The notes below the pieces were generated by a model. It was not told the DNA's origin. It did not search any database and saw nothing but the letters and a program-made list of their open reading frames with translations. From NCBI GenBank assembly GCA_050260675.1, contig JBLNCN010000011.1, positions 62,001 to 126,000 on the forward strand: a DNA stretch of 64,000 bases, read 5' to 3'. The stretch is from JBBDIP01 sp050260675. Its GTDB lineage: Bacteria > Bacillota > Sulfobacillia > Fermentithermobacillales > Fermentithermobacillaceae. Positions 55,781 through 64,000 of this stretch are shown here, one piece after another. Within the stretch, counting starts at the first letter, position 1. The number at the start of each line of letters is the position of its first letter. Made by a program: the position numbers and the translations under genes.

Positions 55781-58198
55781 CTACTTCACGGCGATGCTGT
55801 AGATCCTCCCGGGAATGTAGACTTCCTTCACGACCTGCCTGCCCTCGAGCGCCTTCTGGATGGCCGGTTCGTCCATAACCGAGCCCTTGACTTCATCCTG
55901 CGAGGCTTCGCGAGGGACGACAATCAGCGCGCGGACTTTGCCGTTCACCTGAACGGCGATCTCGACTTCGTCCTCCACGGTCTTGTCCTCATCCCAAGAG
56001 GGCCACTTCTGCTGGAAGACCATGTCGGGGAAGCGCGCGTTCTGCCACATCTCCTCAGTAATGTGAGGAGCGACCGGGTTCAGAAGCGTGAGGAGGGTGC
56101 GCAGCTCACCCCTAGTGATCTTCCCCGCCTCGAAGAACTCGTTAGTTAGGGTCATCATCGCCGCGATCGCGGTGTTGAACTTCATGCGCTCATAGTCCAG
56201 GCTGACCTTCTTTATGGTCCTGTGCATGCGGACCTCGAACTCGGGTGAGAACCCATCGCCGGCCACGACCATGTCCTGAAGCCGCCACACCCTGTCCAGG
56301 AACCTGCGACAGCCCCGGAGCCCCTGCTCGGACCAGGGGATCGCCTGATCGAAGGCCCCGATGAACATCTCGTAGACTCTCACGCTATCGGCGCCGAACT
56401 CCCTGATTATGTCGTCGGGGTTGATCACATTGCCCCTGGACTTGGACATCTTCTCGCCGTTCTCCGCCAGGATCATGCCGTGAGAGGTCCTCTTCCTGTA
56501 AGGCTCTGGAGTGGGCACATACCCCAGGTCATAGAGGAATTTGTGCCAGAACCGGGAGTACAGGAGGTGAAGCGTGGTGTGCTCCATACCTCCGTTGTAC
56601 CAATCCACGGGCGTCCAATACCTTAGGTCTTCCTGGGAGGCGAACTCCTTGTCGTTGTTGGGGTCGCAGTACCGCAGGAAGTACCAGGACGAGCCTGCCC
56701 AGTTGGGCATGGTGTCGGTCTCCCTCTTGGCCGGTCCGCCGCACTTGGGACAAGTTGTATTCACCCATTCGGCGATGTTCGCGAGAGGTGATTCGCCCTC
56801 TTCATTGGGGGTATAGTTCTCGACGTCGGGCAAGACCACCGGAAGCTGGGACTCGGGAACCGGCACCCAACCGCATTCCTGGCAGTGGACCATTGGGATC
56901 GGTTCGCCCCAATAACGCTGGCGGGAGAAGACCCAGTCCCGGAGCCTGTAATTGACCTTCCTCTTCCCCAGACCCTTTTCCTCGAGATGGGCGATCATGG
57001 CTTCAATGGCTTCGGCAGCCCGCATCCCGTTCAAGAAGCCAGAGTTCACGGCAACACCGTGTTCGACGTCGACGTAGGCCTCCTTCTCAACGTCGCCGCC
57101 CTTCACAACCTCAACTATGGGGAGACCGAACTTGCGGGCGAACTCCCAGTCCCTCTCGTCGTGGCCCGGCACGGCCATGATCGCGCCGGTACCGTAGGTC
57201 ATGAGGACGTAGTCAGAGACCCACACCGGAATCTCCTTGCCGGTGGCGGGATTCACCGCGTTTAGGCCCACGAGCGGCACGCCCGTCTTGTCCTTGGCCA
57301 ACTCTGTCCGCTCGAAGTCGGATTTCTTGGCAGCCTGCTCGCGATAGCGGGTGACCTCGTCCCAGTTGCGGATACGGGTCTTCTCCTCGTCAATGAGGGG
57401 ATGCTCGGGCGACAGGACCATGTAAGTCGCGCCGAAGAGCGTATCCGGTCTGGTAGTAAAGACCGTAAGTTTCCTGCCGGTCCCCGCGATAGCGAAGTCG
57501 ACTTCGGCGCCTTCAGAACGCCCAATCCAGTTGCGCTGCTGGGCCTTGATCTTCTCCAGGTAGTCCACGGTATCCAGGTCGTTTAGCAGGCGCTCGGCGT
57601 ACTCGGTGATCTTGAGCATCCATTGGCTCTTCACCTTGCGTACCACTTCGCCTCCGCAGCGCTCGCAGACGCCTCCCACGACTTCTTCGTTGGCCAGGCC
57701 GATCTTGCAGGATGTACACCAGTTGATGGGGATCTCCGCCTTGTAGGCCAGCCCCTTCTCGTGCAGCTTGAGGAAAATCCACTGAGTCCACTTGTAATAC
57801 TGGGGGTCCGACGTATTGACTTCCCTCGACCAGTCGAACGAATAGCCCAGCGCTTTCAACTGGCTGCGAAAACGGGCAATGTTTGCCTCGGTCACCTTTT
57901 TCGGGTGTATCTTATGTTTTATCGCGTAGTTCTCCGTCGGCAGCCCAAATGCGTCATATCCCATCGGATAAAGGACGTTGTAGCCCTCCATCCGCCTCTT
58001 GCGGGAGACTATGTCGATCGCGGTGTTGCTGCGGAGGTGTCCGACGTGGAGCCCATCGCCCGAGGGATAGGGAAACTCGATGAGCGCGTAATACTTGGGC
58101 TTGGCAGAGCCTGCGACAGCCCGGAAAGCGCCCTCCTTCTCCCAAATCTCCTGCCACTTCTTCTCGATGACTCCTGGGTTATAGTCGGCGACCGGCAT
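55781..58198 (-). CDS. leuS: Leucyl-tRNA synthetase
   Basis: 805 residues. FPYPSGDGLHVGHLRSNTAIDI holds the HIGH motif (HVGH). The CP1 editing domain is present (VFTTRPDTLFGATYMVLSPEHPL with the Thr-rich editing site, then GTGAIMAVPGHDERDWEFA). Zn-ribbon cysteines occur in NWCTSCKIGLANEEVVGGVCERCGG and in TTCPKCGGPAKRETDTM, and KMSKSRGNV is intact. ATG at 58198 with AGGAGGT seven bases upstream. No T-box leader was found in the 200-bp divergent region 58199-58400. Confidence 0.97.
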   Translation of the reverse strand: MPVADYNPGVIEKKWQEIWEKEGAFRAVAGSAKPKYYALIEFPYPSGDGLHVGHLRSNTAIDIVSRKRRMEGYNVLYPMGYDAFGLPTENYAIKHKIHPKKVTEANIARFRSQLKALGYSFDWSREVNTSDPQYYKWTQWIFLKLHEKGLAYKAEIPINWCTSCKIGLANEEVVGGVCERCGGEVVRKVKSQWMLKITEYAERLLNDLDTVDYLEKIKAQQRNWIGRSEGAEVDFAIAGTGRKLTVFTTRPDTLFGATYMVLSPEHPLIDEEKTRIRNWDEVTRYREQAAKKSDFERTELAKDKTGVPLVGLNAVNPATGKEIPVWVSDYVLMTYGTGAIMAVPGHDERDWEFARKFGLPIVEVVKGGDVEKEAYVDVEHGVAVNSGFLNGMRAAEAIEAMIAHLEEKGLGKRKVNYRLRDWVFSRQRYWGEPIPMVHCQECGWVPVPESQLPVVLPDVENYTPNEEGESPLANIAEWVNTTCPKCGGPAKRETDTMPNWAGSSWYFLRYCDPNNDKEFASQEDLRYWTPVDWYNGGMEHTTLHLLYSRFWHKFLYDLGYVPTPEPYRKRTSHGMILAENGEKMSKSRGNVINPDDIIREFGADSVRVYEMFIGAFDQAIPWSEQGLRGCRRFLDRVWRLQDMVVAGDGFSPEFEVRMHRTIKKVSLDYERMKFNTAIAAMMTLTNEFFEAGKITRGELRTLLTLLNPVAPHITEEMWQNARFPDMVFQQKWPSWDEDKTVEDEVEIAVQVNGKVRALIVVPREASQDEVKGSVMDEPAIQKALEGRQVVKEVYIPGRIYSIAVK

Positions 58199-58400
58199 GG
58201 GTGAGACCTCCTGGTAGGACAATCCTTCAAATCAGTTGGATGCTAATTGTATGTAATTTACCACGTTCGCGGACTGAGCTCCAACCTATCCTGCCTGATG
58301 TACACCCGGCCTTCCTGATATCCATCCTACATCGCGGTTCACTATCCCGAGCCAGTTTACATAACCTGTATCGAGTGCTTCTAGGATTGGAGGAATCCGC

Positions 58401-59225
58401 ATGGACGAGGATATCGGTGCCTTTCGCGCCGGCGTCGGCCGGCAGGACGGAATCAATGAAGTCCGCTTTTGGGTCAGGATACTGAAAGAACACTCATTGT
58501 TCATCCAGATTGGGTTGCCCGCTGACAGGCCGGACCTCAAGGCCGAGGCCGGGCGGTTTTACGAACTATTCCAAGGACTGCAGAATGCGGTCGAGTCCAA
58601 ACTCTGTTTGGATCCCACGTTAATCGCGGAGATCCGCAGAGCCGTTATCGCCCTGATCGAGTTCAAGCATCTTCTAACGAGGCTCGCGGTCCAGTGCGAT
58701 CTGCCAGGCTCCCAGCTCTACCCCCTGCTGCTGGCCCACATCACACGGGAGGCTGTCCATTTCCTTGCCTTCCTGGATTACTGCGCAGGCGGCCAGACAG
58801 GATTACAGGCCATCTTGGCAGAGCAGTCATTCTGGCTCAGGCAGATGAAGGAGCACATAGAGTTCGTGATCTCGCTCCTCGACCCGTCCGAGCGCGAGCT
58901 TTTGGCGGAAGCTCAGTCTCAGAGGGTCATCTTCTCAGCCCTCTTGGAGACCGCGAGAGACCTGGAGTCCATGGCAGAGGCAGAGCCTGAGACTTTCGGC
59001 ACGGTAGTCCGTTTCACCGAGACGCTGATTACCAGAGTGACTGCGCTCAGGGACTTCAAGGCGGCGGCCTATGAACTGGCCCTTTTGTGCCGGGTGCTTA
59101 GCGTGGTCCCGACCCCGCTGCTCCTGGACCACATACGCAGAGAAGCCGACAAGTTCCTGGACGAACTCCGGGCAATGCGGGTGCTGCTGCGGAAATGGGA
59201 GCCGGCCTGCCGGCGGCCATCATAG
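58401..59225 (+). CDS. DUF2935-family helical protein
   Basis: 274 residues in two helical-bundle halves. EVRFWVRILKEHSLFIQIGLP near residue 20 and EQSFWLRQMKEHIEFVISLLDPSER near 143 show the repeated FWxRxxKEHxxFI pattern typical of DUF2935, where Glu and His could bind a metal pair, as in related hemerythrin- or ferritin-like bundles. Found mainly in Bacillota; function unknown. ATG with GGAGG eight bases upstream; divergent from leuS. Confidence 0.88.
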   Translation: MDEDIGAFRAGVGRQDGINEVRFWVRILKEHSLFIQIGLPADRPDLKAEAGRFYELFQGLQNAVESKLCLDPTLIAEIRRAVIALIEFKHLLTRLAVQCDLPGSQLYPLLLAHITREAVHFLAFLDYCAGGQTGLQAILAEQSFWLRQMKEHIEFVISLLDPSERELLAEAQSQRVIFSALLETARDLESMAEAEPETFGTVVRFTETLITRVTALRDFKAAAYELALLCRVLSVVPTPLLLDHIRREADKFLDELRAMRVLLRKWEPACRRPS

Positions 59226-59310
59226 GCGCGGCACGACAGCGCTTCTAGCACCGAGCATTGCGAGTGGCGTCAGCGCCGCATTGCGGCATGGCGCTGCTTT
59301 GCCCATTGAG

Positions 59311-59450
59311 GCTGCGTTGCATCCCGGTAGCATCCGGCGCTGCATTGCATTTCGATGGCAGGCGGTGCTGCATTGCATCCCGATGGCAGCCGGCGCTGCA
59401 TTGCATCCCGATGGCAGCCGGCGCTGCATTGCATTTCGATGGCAGGCAGC
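59311..59450. repeat. 28-bp tandem repeat, five copies
   Basis: GCTGC[A/G]TTGCAT starts at 59311, 59339, 59367, 59395 and 59423, with a truncated sixth start at 59451, giving an exact 28-bp period. Copies alternate between CCCGATGGCAGCCGG and TTCGATGGCAGGC endings. Non-coding, located between the convergent DUF2935 and DUF438 genes and running up to the DUF438 stop. Confidence 0.9.
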
Positions 59451-59456
59451 GCTGCG

Positions 59457-60728
59457 TCACCGCATGCGCTTGTCGCCTGAGATCTGCTGCAAGGGGGCTA
59501 TATCCTGTATGGTCTCCAGAGTCCCCAGATACTCCCCTTCGGCGTCGCGGACAGCAAAGTATGATATGTGCAGGTATTTCTCACCTAAGTGGATCCAGAA
59601 GTGCTCCGAGTCCTTTCGACCGGCCCGGAAGTCCGCAATGATGCCGTTCACCTTATCCAGGCTCTTCTGGGGATGACACTGCTGAACTTTTCGTCCGATG
59701 CTCGCCCTCGCGCGGGCGAACGCCCGGTCCTTTGTGCCGCTGAAGTAGCGGAAGACGTCGTCTTTGTCGACGAAAGTGATCTCCAGCGGCAGGGTGTTGA
59801 GCATCCATTCTAGTTGCTTGTGGGTGAGCGCGCCTGTAGGAAACGTGATGGTGGCGCCAGGATCCCCGGCAACCAGTGGTGGTGCCGCCCGGTCCGCGCC
59901 GGCAGCGGGAGATTCCTCCGTCTGCGACATAGTCGGCTTAGCGGGTGTCGGCTCACTGACTGCCGGACCAGCCGCCTCCTTTGCCGACTCAGGGGTGAAA
60001 CAGCAGTACCCGAGCTCGTCGCACTGCTGCCGGATATCCGGCCATTCCGTCTCGGGGATGGTCTGCAGCGCCATCGGATAGAGGACGTTGTTCTCCTTGA
60101 AAATGTGGCTGGAGAGAGTCCTCACCAGATTCGCACTGGTTTCGCTCACCTGGCGCGCGAAGTCCTGGGGAGACATCTCCCCCGCCCGGTCGATCAGGTT
60201 GTGCAGTTCTTTCTTCATGTCCCGAAGGTCGTTGTGCTCCGACCACATGACGGCTGGAGGCTCCGTAATACCTTGCTTCTCCAGGTACGGGAACAAGACG
60301 TTCTCCTCACGCTCGTTGTGCTTCTCGATCTCCATAAGATGCTCGGAGACGCTCCGCAGCAAGGGCAGGCGCTGATCAATGGCCTCCCGGCTCGGAGCCT
60401 CCTTGATCTCGGAGACGGTCTTCTCCAGCTTGTCGAGGAAGTCCAGGATGCGCTTGTGTTCTTCCTTGAAGGTGTGGAGCGGGTGGCCGGGAGGAACGTC
60501 GGTCTTCTGGCTCTCCAGCGCATCCCCCATCACGGCGAGGTGGACGTCGCACAGGCGACGCAATTCATGATGAGGGAGCCCTTCCCTGACCAGTTCCTGC
60601 TCAATGCGGCCGATATCCTCGGCAGACACATCGCCGACGGTCTTCCGAAACTGCTCTTTGGCCTCCTCCAGACTGGTACCGGAGTGGAGGCCCCGGATGA
60701 TCTTTTTGATGGATTCCTTCGCGTTGAT
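59457..60728 (-). CDS. DUF438, hemerythrin-like and PAS domain protein with possible ATC start
   Basis: 423 residues from 60728. The N-terminal DUF438 (about 1-70) includes SIKKIIRGLHSGTSLEEAKEQF and SAEDIGRIEQELVREGLP. The HHE/hemerythrin-like bundle (80-230) has HTFKEEHKRILDFL, EIEKHNEREENVLFPYLE, WSEHNDLRD and SHIFKENNVLYPMA (metal His/Glu). The PAS domain (about 310-415) starts LEITFVDKDDVFRYFS. The first conventional start (GTG 60629) has no SD and would cut DUF438. The only well-spaced SD (AGGAGGG) points to ATC at 60726-60728. Likely a cytosolic iron/oxygen or redox sensor. Confidence 0.85.
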   Translation of the reverse strand: MNAKESIKKIIRGLHSGTSLEEAKEQFRKTVGDVSAEDIGRIEQELVREGLPHHELRRLCDVHLAVMGDALESQKTDVPPGHPLHTFKEEHKRILDFLDKLEKTVSEIKEAPSREAIDQRLPLLRSVSEHLMEIEKHNEREENVLFPYLEKQGITEPPAVMWSEHNDLRDMKKELHNLIDRAGEMSPQDFARQVSETSANLVRTLSSHIFKENNVLYPMALQTIPETEWPDIRQQCDELGYCCFTPESAKEAAGPAVSEPTPAKPTMSQTEESPAAGADRAAPPLVAGDPGATITFPTGALTHKQLEWMLNTLPLEITFVDKDDVFRYFSGTKDRAFARARASIGRKVQQCHPQKSLDKVNGIIADFRAGRKDSEHFWIHLGEKYLHISYFAVRDAEGEYLGTLETIQDIAPLQQISGDKRMR

Positions 60729-60783
60729 GGACTGTGCCCTCCTGCCAGAACCCCAGCTGTCAGATCGTGGGGTCCGCTACTGG

Positions 60784-61269
60784 TTATGCAGGAGTAGGAT
60801 GCCCGAAGTGCTTCTCAAGGTACACAGCCTCATCGACCAACCCGTGCGCTCTGTAGAACCGAAGCGCTCCCTCGTTGTCGGGCATTACGGTGACGGAGAC
60901 CTCGGCGCAGCCGTCTTTCTCCAGTTTGGCCAGGAGAGACTCCACCAGCGCCCCGCCTATACCTCTTCCCCTGTGGCCCGCCGCCACCACCAGTTCCTCA
61001 ATGAGCGCCGAATCAGCCGCGTGAAACAGGCTGGGCCTCACTGAGAAGGAGATGAGTCCGACCAGTTGCGGCCCACCGTCCGTATTGGTGCCAGGGCAGG
61101 GCGGCGCGTCTTCAGCCACGAGGATCCCGTTGCTTGGAAACTGCAGGTACGCCGCCACGTAGGCTGCAGTAACAGGACTGCTCTCCCCTATGCCGGCAGC
61201 CAATTCTCTAACCAGCGCGGCTATCTTTGGGACATCATCCACTGTAGCCGGTCTCACAACGATCGACAT
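60784..61269 (-). CDS. GNAT-family N-acetyltransferase
   Basis: 161 residues. Acetyl-CoA binding motif LVVAAGHRGRGIGGALVESLLAKLEKDG (R/Q-x-x-G-x-G/A) and SVTVMPDNEGALRFYRAHGLVDEAVYLEK are characteristic. Acceptor unknown. ATG at 61269 with GGAGGTG eight bases upstream; the open frame to 61353 lacks an SD. Confidence 0.92.
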   Translation of the reverse strand: MSIVVRPATVDDVPKIAALVRELAAGIGESSPVTAAYVAAYLQFPSNGILVAEDAPPCPGTNTDGGPQLVGLISFSVRPSLFHAADSALIEELVVAAGHRGRGIGGALVESLLAKLEKDGCAEVSVTVMPDNEGALRFYRAHGLVDEAVYLEKHFGHPTPA

Positions 61270-61465
61270 GCACCCACCTCCGGTCTTACATGCTAACCAA
61301 TCCCGGCACCTACGAGAAGGCCTGATTTTACATCCGTTGTCGTGATCGGTCAAGGACCTAAAGACCTAAAAATCACTTTACCTGGCTGCTTCAGGCTTCA
61401 GAGTATCGACGCTGCGACGATATATCCCCTATAGACAGAGCACCTTAGCGAAGGGGCGTGAACGG

Positions 61466-63343
61466 ATGAAGATCACTACGCGTGTAACGCTGAACAACCT
61501 CTTGTTTGCCGTAGTCATCGTCGCAGCTTCTGTCATAAGTCTATACAGCCTTCAGACGGTAACCGGCACTCTGACGGAGATGTACGAACAGAACTACCCT
61601 GCCATAAGCCTGCTCCTCAACATAGACAGAGACCTGCAGCAGGCGCTGGTAGCCGAACGCAGTATGCTTAGTGCCAAAGACGCAGCGGAGATCGATGCCC
61701 TGGACGCCGATAGGCTGGAGAACCTGAGCCAGGCGGACGACCGTTTCAACCAGTACAAGGCCCTCCCGCTCAGTCAGCAGGAGCAGGAAGCAATCAGGGA
61801 TTACGAAGCCGCCAGAAGGCAGTGGCAGGAGTACAGTGACCAGGTAGTAGCCTTGATAAGGGAAGGCACGCCTGCGGCCGTGACCAACGCCAAGGTCTTC
61901 TCAACCGGCATCGGAGCTGAGAAGTTCGAGGTCATGAGAGGGGTCATCGACGAGATCGGAAGCCGGGTCGAAGAGAGCTCCCTAACGCTCCACGACACTG
62001 CTCTGAAGATCGAGAAGTCCTCCCGTGCCGGGCTTATCGCAGCGTCCGTGGTCGCGATCGCGTTCGCGCTCGGGTCCTCAGTGCTGATGCCAAAGATGAT
62101 CCTCTCACCCGTCCGGGCGATAACCGCCGCTCTCAAAGACATAGCCCAGGGCGAAGGCGATCTCACCGTCCGGCTGAATGAGACGGCAAAGGACGAGATG
62201 GCCGAGACCGCCAAGTGGTTCAACGTCTTCCTCGGGAAACTCCAGGAACTCATGGGTTCGGTCGCAGCTAGCGCTTCTGAAGTGGCTGCAACGGGCGACG
62301 TTCTTACAAAGAGCGCCGAAGAGTCTGCAAGGGTGACCGAGCAGATGGCCGAGACCGTGCAGGAGATTGCTGCAGCATCTCAAGACCAGAGCACCAGCGC
62401 CACCAGGACCGCGGCCGCGGTAGACCAGCTCAACGCAGCCATAGCCAAGGTGGCCGAAGGCACCGAATCGCAGACACAAGGGGTGCGCTCGACGCTGGCG
62501 GCCGCGTCCGAGGCCGATGCTTCCCTAAGCCAAGCAGCAGAGATCCTGAAGCAGGCCGAAACGGCGGCGAAGAAGAACGCCGACTTCGCATCCAGGGGCA
62601 GCAAGTCCGTGGCGAACGTCATGGAGAGCATGAACTCCATAAAGTCCACCACCGACAACATCGCGGAAAGGATCCGTGAACTGGACGGTTACTCGCAGGA
62701 AATCGGGAAGATCATCGAGGTCATCAACGGGATCGCCGCGCAGACCAACCTTCTGGCCCTAAACGCCGCCATCGAAGCGGCGCGGGCCGGCGAATACGGG
62801 AAAGGCTTCGCCGTGGTTTCCGAAGAGGTCCGCAAGCTGGCAGAGGATTCGTCCCGGGAGACCAAGGCTATTGCGGCCCTGGTGGACAGCATCCGCCAAG
62901 CCATCCACAAGGCAGTCAGCGCTGCCGAGACCGGCACCCGCGAAGTCGAAACCGGAAGCGTGCTGGCCAGAGAAGCCAGCGAGTCGCTGGAACAGATCGC
63001 GGGAGGCGCCGCAGAGACCGAGCGTATGGTGGCAGACCTGTTCAACGCAACCCGCATAGCGGCGGAAGCCAGCCACAGTGTGCAGGAATCGGTCAGCGGC
63101 ATCGCGGGCTTGGCCGAGCAAACCACGGCAACAGCCGAGGAGATGCGGGCCAGCGCGGACGAAGTCCGTCACCTTATCGACAGCGTAGCAGCGGTTTCCG
63201 AGGAGTCGGCAGCCTCGACGGAGGAGGTCTCCGCATCGGCAACCGAGATGGCAGCATCTATCCAGCAGGTGTACGAGTCCGCTCAGTCCCTGAGCGAGTT
63301 GTCACGCAACCTGCGGGAGATCGTTGGAAGGTTCAAGGTGTAA
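61466..63343 (+). CDS. Methyl-accepting chemotaxis protein
   Basis: 625 residues. TM1 at about 10-30, a four-helix-bundle sensor (30-190) starting LTEMYEQNYPAISLLLNIDRDLQQALVAERSML, TM2 at about 191-212, HAMP (about 213-265), and a long signalling coiled coil with the tip IAAQTNLLALNAAIEAARAGEYGKGFAVVSEEVRKLAEDSSRETKAI (about 423-470). No C-terminal CheR-binding pentapeptide. AAGGGG precedes the ATG. No che or flagellar genes in the window. An intrinsic terminator follows. Confidence 0.96.
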   Translation: MKITTRVTLNNLLFAVVIVAASVISLYSLQTVTGTLTEMYEQNYPAISLLLNIDRDLQQALVAERSMLSAKDAAEIDALDADRLENLSQADDRFNQYKALPLSQQEQEAIRDYEAARRQWQEYSDQVVALIREGTPAAVTNAKVFSTGIGAEKFEVMRGVIDEIGSRVEESSLTLHDTALKIEKSSRAGLIAASVVAIAFALGSSVLMPKMILSPVRAITAALKDIAQGEGDLTVRLNETAKDEMAETAKWFNVFLGKLQELMGSVAASASEVAATGDVLTKSAEESARVTEQMAETVQEIAAASQDQSTSATRTAAAVDQLNAAIAKVAEGTESQTQGVRSTLAAASEADASLSQAAEILKQAETAAKKNADFASRGSKSVANVMESMNSIKSTTDNIAERIRELDGYSQEIGKIIEVINGIAAQTNLLALNAAIEAARAGEYGKGFAVVSEEVRKLAEDSSRETKAIAALVDSIRQAIHKAVSAAETGTREVETGSVLAREASESLEQIAGGAAETERMVADLFNATRIAAEASHSVQESVSGIAGLAEQTTATAEEMRASADEVRHLIDSVAAVSEESAASTEEVSASATEMAASIQQVYESAQSLSELSRNLREIVGRFKV

Positions 63344-63414
63344 GCACCTCTGGGGGGATATGCCCGGCAGACTGCAGTCCGCTAGAGCCTGGCAGCCAAG
63401 ACACCAAACTCCTG

Positions 63415-63445
63415 AAGCCTGCCACACGGCAGGCTTCCTTTTTTT
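63415..63445 (+). terminator. Intrinsic terminator of the chemoreceptor gene
   Basis: AAGCCTGCC (63415-63423) pairs with GGCAGGCTT (63428-63436), loop ACAC, followed by CC and a run of seven T (63439-63445). The clearest terminator in the window. Confidence 0.92.
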
Positions 63446-63485
63446 GCTCATCCTTCCCCCCGTCCCCCAACCCGCCCGTCCCCCG

Positions 63486-63609
63486 CAACTGCAATACAGA
63501 TGCACTAGATTGGAAGAGCATGATGTACAAATGCACATCTTTTGAGAAGCATGATCTACAGATGCGCATCTCAAAAAGAACATGACGTACGAATCATGCT
63601 CCCTCGCGG
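63486..63609. repeat. 31-bp tandem repeat, four copies
   Basis: Aligned units begin at 63486, 63517, 63548 and 63579; landmarks AGCATGATGTACA, AGCATGATCTACA and AACATGACGTACG recur at a 31-bp period, with a diverged first unit (TACAGATGCAC in phase). Non-coding, in the 444-bp gene-free stretch 63344-63787 after the chemoreceptor terminator and upstream of the last gene. A further run of 15-16-bp near-repeats (ATG[A/T]CATCT at 63704, 63719, 63735) follows. Confidence 0.75.
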
Positions 63610-63787
63610 ATGTGCTTCTGTAGATCAGTTTTGCCCTATGGGGTTCTGAGGTGCCACAATTCGACAATCGGCTCTTGAAAAACTGGTAGAATTTAGGTGA
63701 TGGATGACATCTTGAGACATGTCATCTCTGAGGAATGTCATCTTCGAAAAGCCACCCAAAAGGATGACGCGCCCAAGGAGGGTTTCC

Positions 63788-64000
63788 GTGCTGTTTGAGC
63801 CGTATTTGTCCCCTGATATGGATGGCTTCGCACAAATCCCACCCTCAGGCAAACTTCTGTATGTGATGGCCCAAGCCCGGCCGGCGGGATCGCTTTCCGA
63901 TCTGGCCAGATGCTCGGGAATCGATGAACGCAACGCTTTCCATCTTGCCGTGCTTCTCAGAAAGCACAAGTGGATGAAGATGGAGCGGCGGGGCAACAGA
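63788..64000 (+). CDS. N-terminus of a probable winged-helix/HTH protein (3' partial)
   Basis: GTG at 63788 with AAGGAGG about six bases upstream opens a frame that runs off the window, giving 71 residues. LPPSGKLLYVMAQARP-like spacing (IPPSGKLLYVMAQ, then GSLSDLARCSGIDERNAFHLAVLLRKHKWMKMERRG) looks like a winged HTH, with a recognition helix in the SGIDERNAFHLAVLLRKH part and a basic wing. The rest is outside the window, so partner domains and effector are unknown. Confidence 0.65.
   Translation, partial: MLFEPYLSPDMDGFAQIPPSGKLLYVMAQARPAGSLSDLARCSGIDERNAFHLAVLLRKHKWMKMERRGNR

Noticed and set aside
1..64000. tRNA, rRNA, integrase, toxin-antitoxin or phage genes
   Set aside because: I looked on both strands and found no cloverleaf with a CCA-end context, no rRNA-like stretch and no recombinase or phage structural motif. 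A tRNAscan/Infernal run would be needed to exclude small RNA genes.

Overview
The window looks like one contiguous piece of a GC-rich, anaerobic, probably spore-forming Bacillota (Clostridia- or Limnochordia-like) chromosome. Supporting this are a tiny YjcZ-like sporulation peptide, a SpoIIE/PP2C-type phosphatase beside a sensory [FeFe]-hydrogenase-like protein, TIGR04086, FmdB, YmaF and DUF2935 proteins, a one-carbon (folD-fchA) operon, and very frequent GTG/TTG starts with strong AGGAGG ribosome sites and ATGA/GTGA overlaps. I saw no rRNA, tRNA, CRISPR array, prophage or intact transposase. The first and last genes (2-181 and 63788-64000) are cut by the window edges.

Layout. 0-5 kb: L-lactate dehydrogenase, then a nucleoside-salvage pair in which a nucleoside hydrolase lies downstream of a LacI-HTH/ribokinase fusion, with three LacI-type operators spaced exactly 32 bp upstream. 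5-13 kb: folD-fchA behind a 31-bp tandem repeat, zinc-ribbon genes, a LysM/polysaccharide deacetylase, purA-surE and a LysR regulator. 13-25 kb: a DEDDh exonuclease fused to a DinG-like helicase body that has lost its ATPase motifs, comB coupled to a DUF401 permease, DUF72, ndk, an M42 peptidase, speD, an MBL hydrolase, a formamidase coupled to a tandem GGDEF protein, and a YchF-like GTPase. 25-28 kb: the YjcZ-like peptide and three tandem paralogous Asn-Gly/Pro-x-Phe-Glu domain proteins, the first carrying eleven EDSCx pentapeptides, followed by about 790 bp of non-coding, palindrome-rich DNA. 28-35 kb: cysS, a PatB-type lyase, and a three-gene sensory hydrogenase operon (2Fe-2S protein, HydS-like protein, phosphatase). 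35-42 kb: an uncharacterised four-membrane-protein operon (including DUF6754) divergent from a GlmL/MutL-like ASKHA ATPase and a barrel-sandwich/KOW-like protein. 42-49 kb: a class V aminotransferase, two membrane proteins that overlap tail to tail, Nudix, a YeiH-type exporter and a GGDEF/HD-GYP protein. 49-56 kb: a complete pstSCAB1B2-phoU-phoP-phoR phosphate operon with candidate Pho boxes. 56-64 kb: leuS, DUF2935, a DUF438/hemerythrin/PAS protein that may start at ATC, a GNAT and a chemoreceptor.

Three themes run through the window. (1) Short tandem repeats of different, unrelated units recur (31, 12, 15, 12, 28 and 31 bp), mostly between genes. (2) Several regulatory regions have repeats spaced about three helical turns (31-32 bp). 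(3) Familiar enzymes appear in altered form: a ribokinase fused to a repressor HTH, a helicase body without ATPase motifs, and two complementary degenerate PstB subunits. The most promising poorly described systems are the DUF6754/GlmL-like membrane cluster, the LacI-ribokinase switch and the EDSC-repeat paralogues. All function assignments come from reading motifs by eye; no database search was run.
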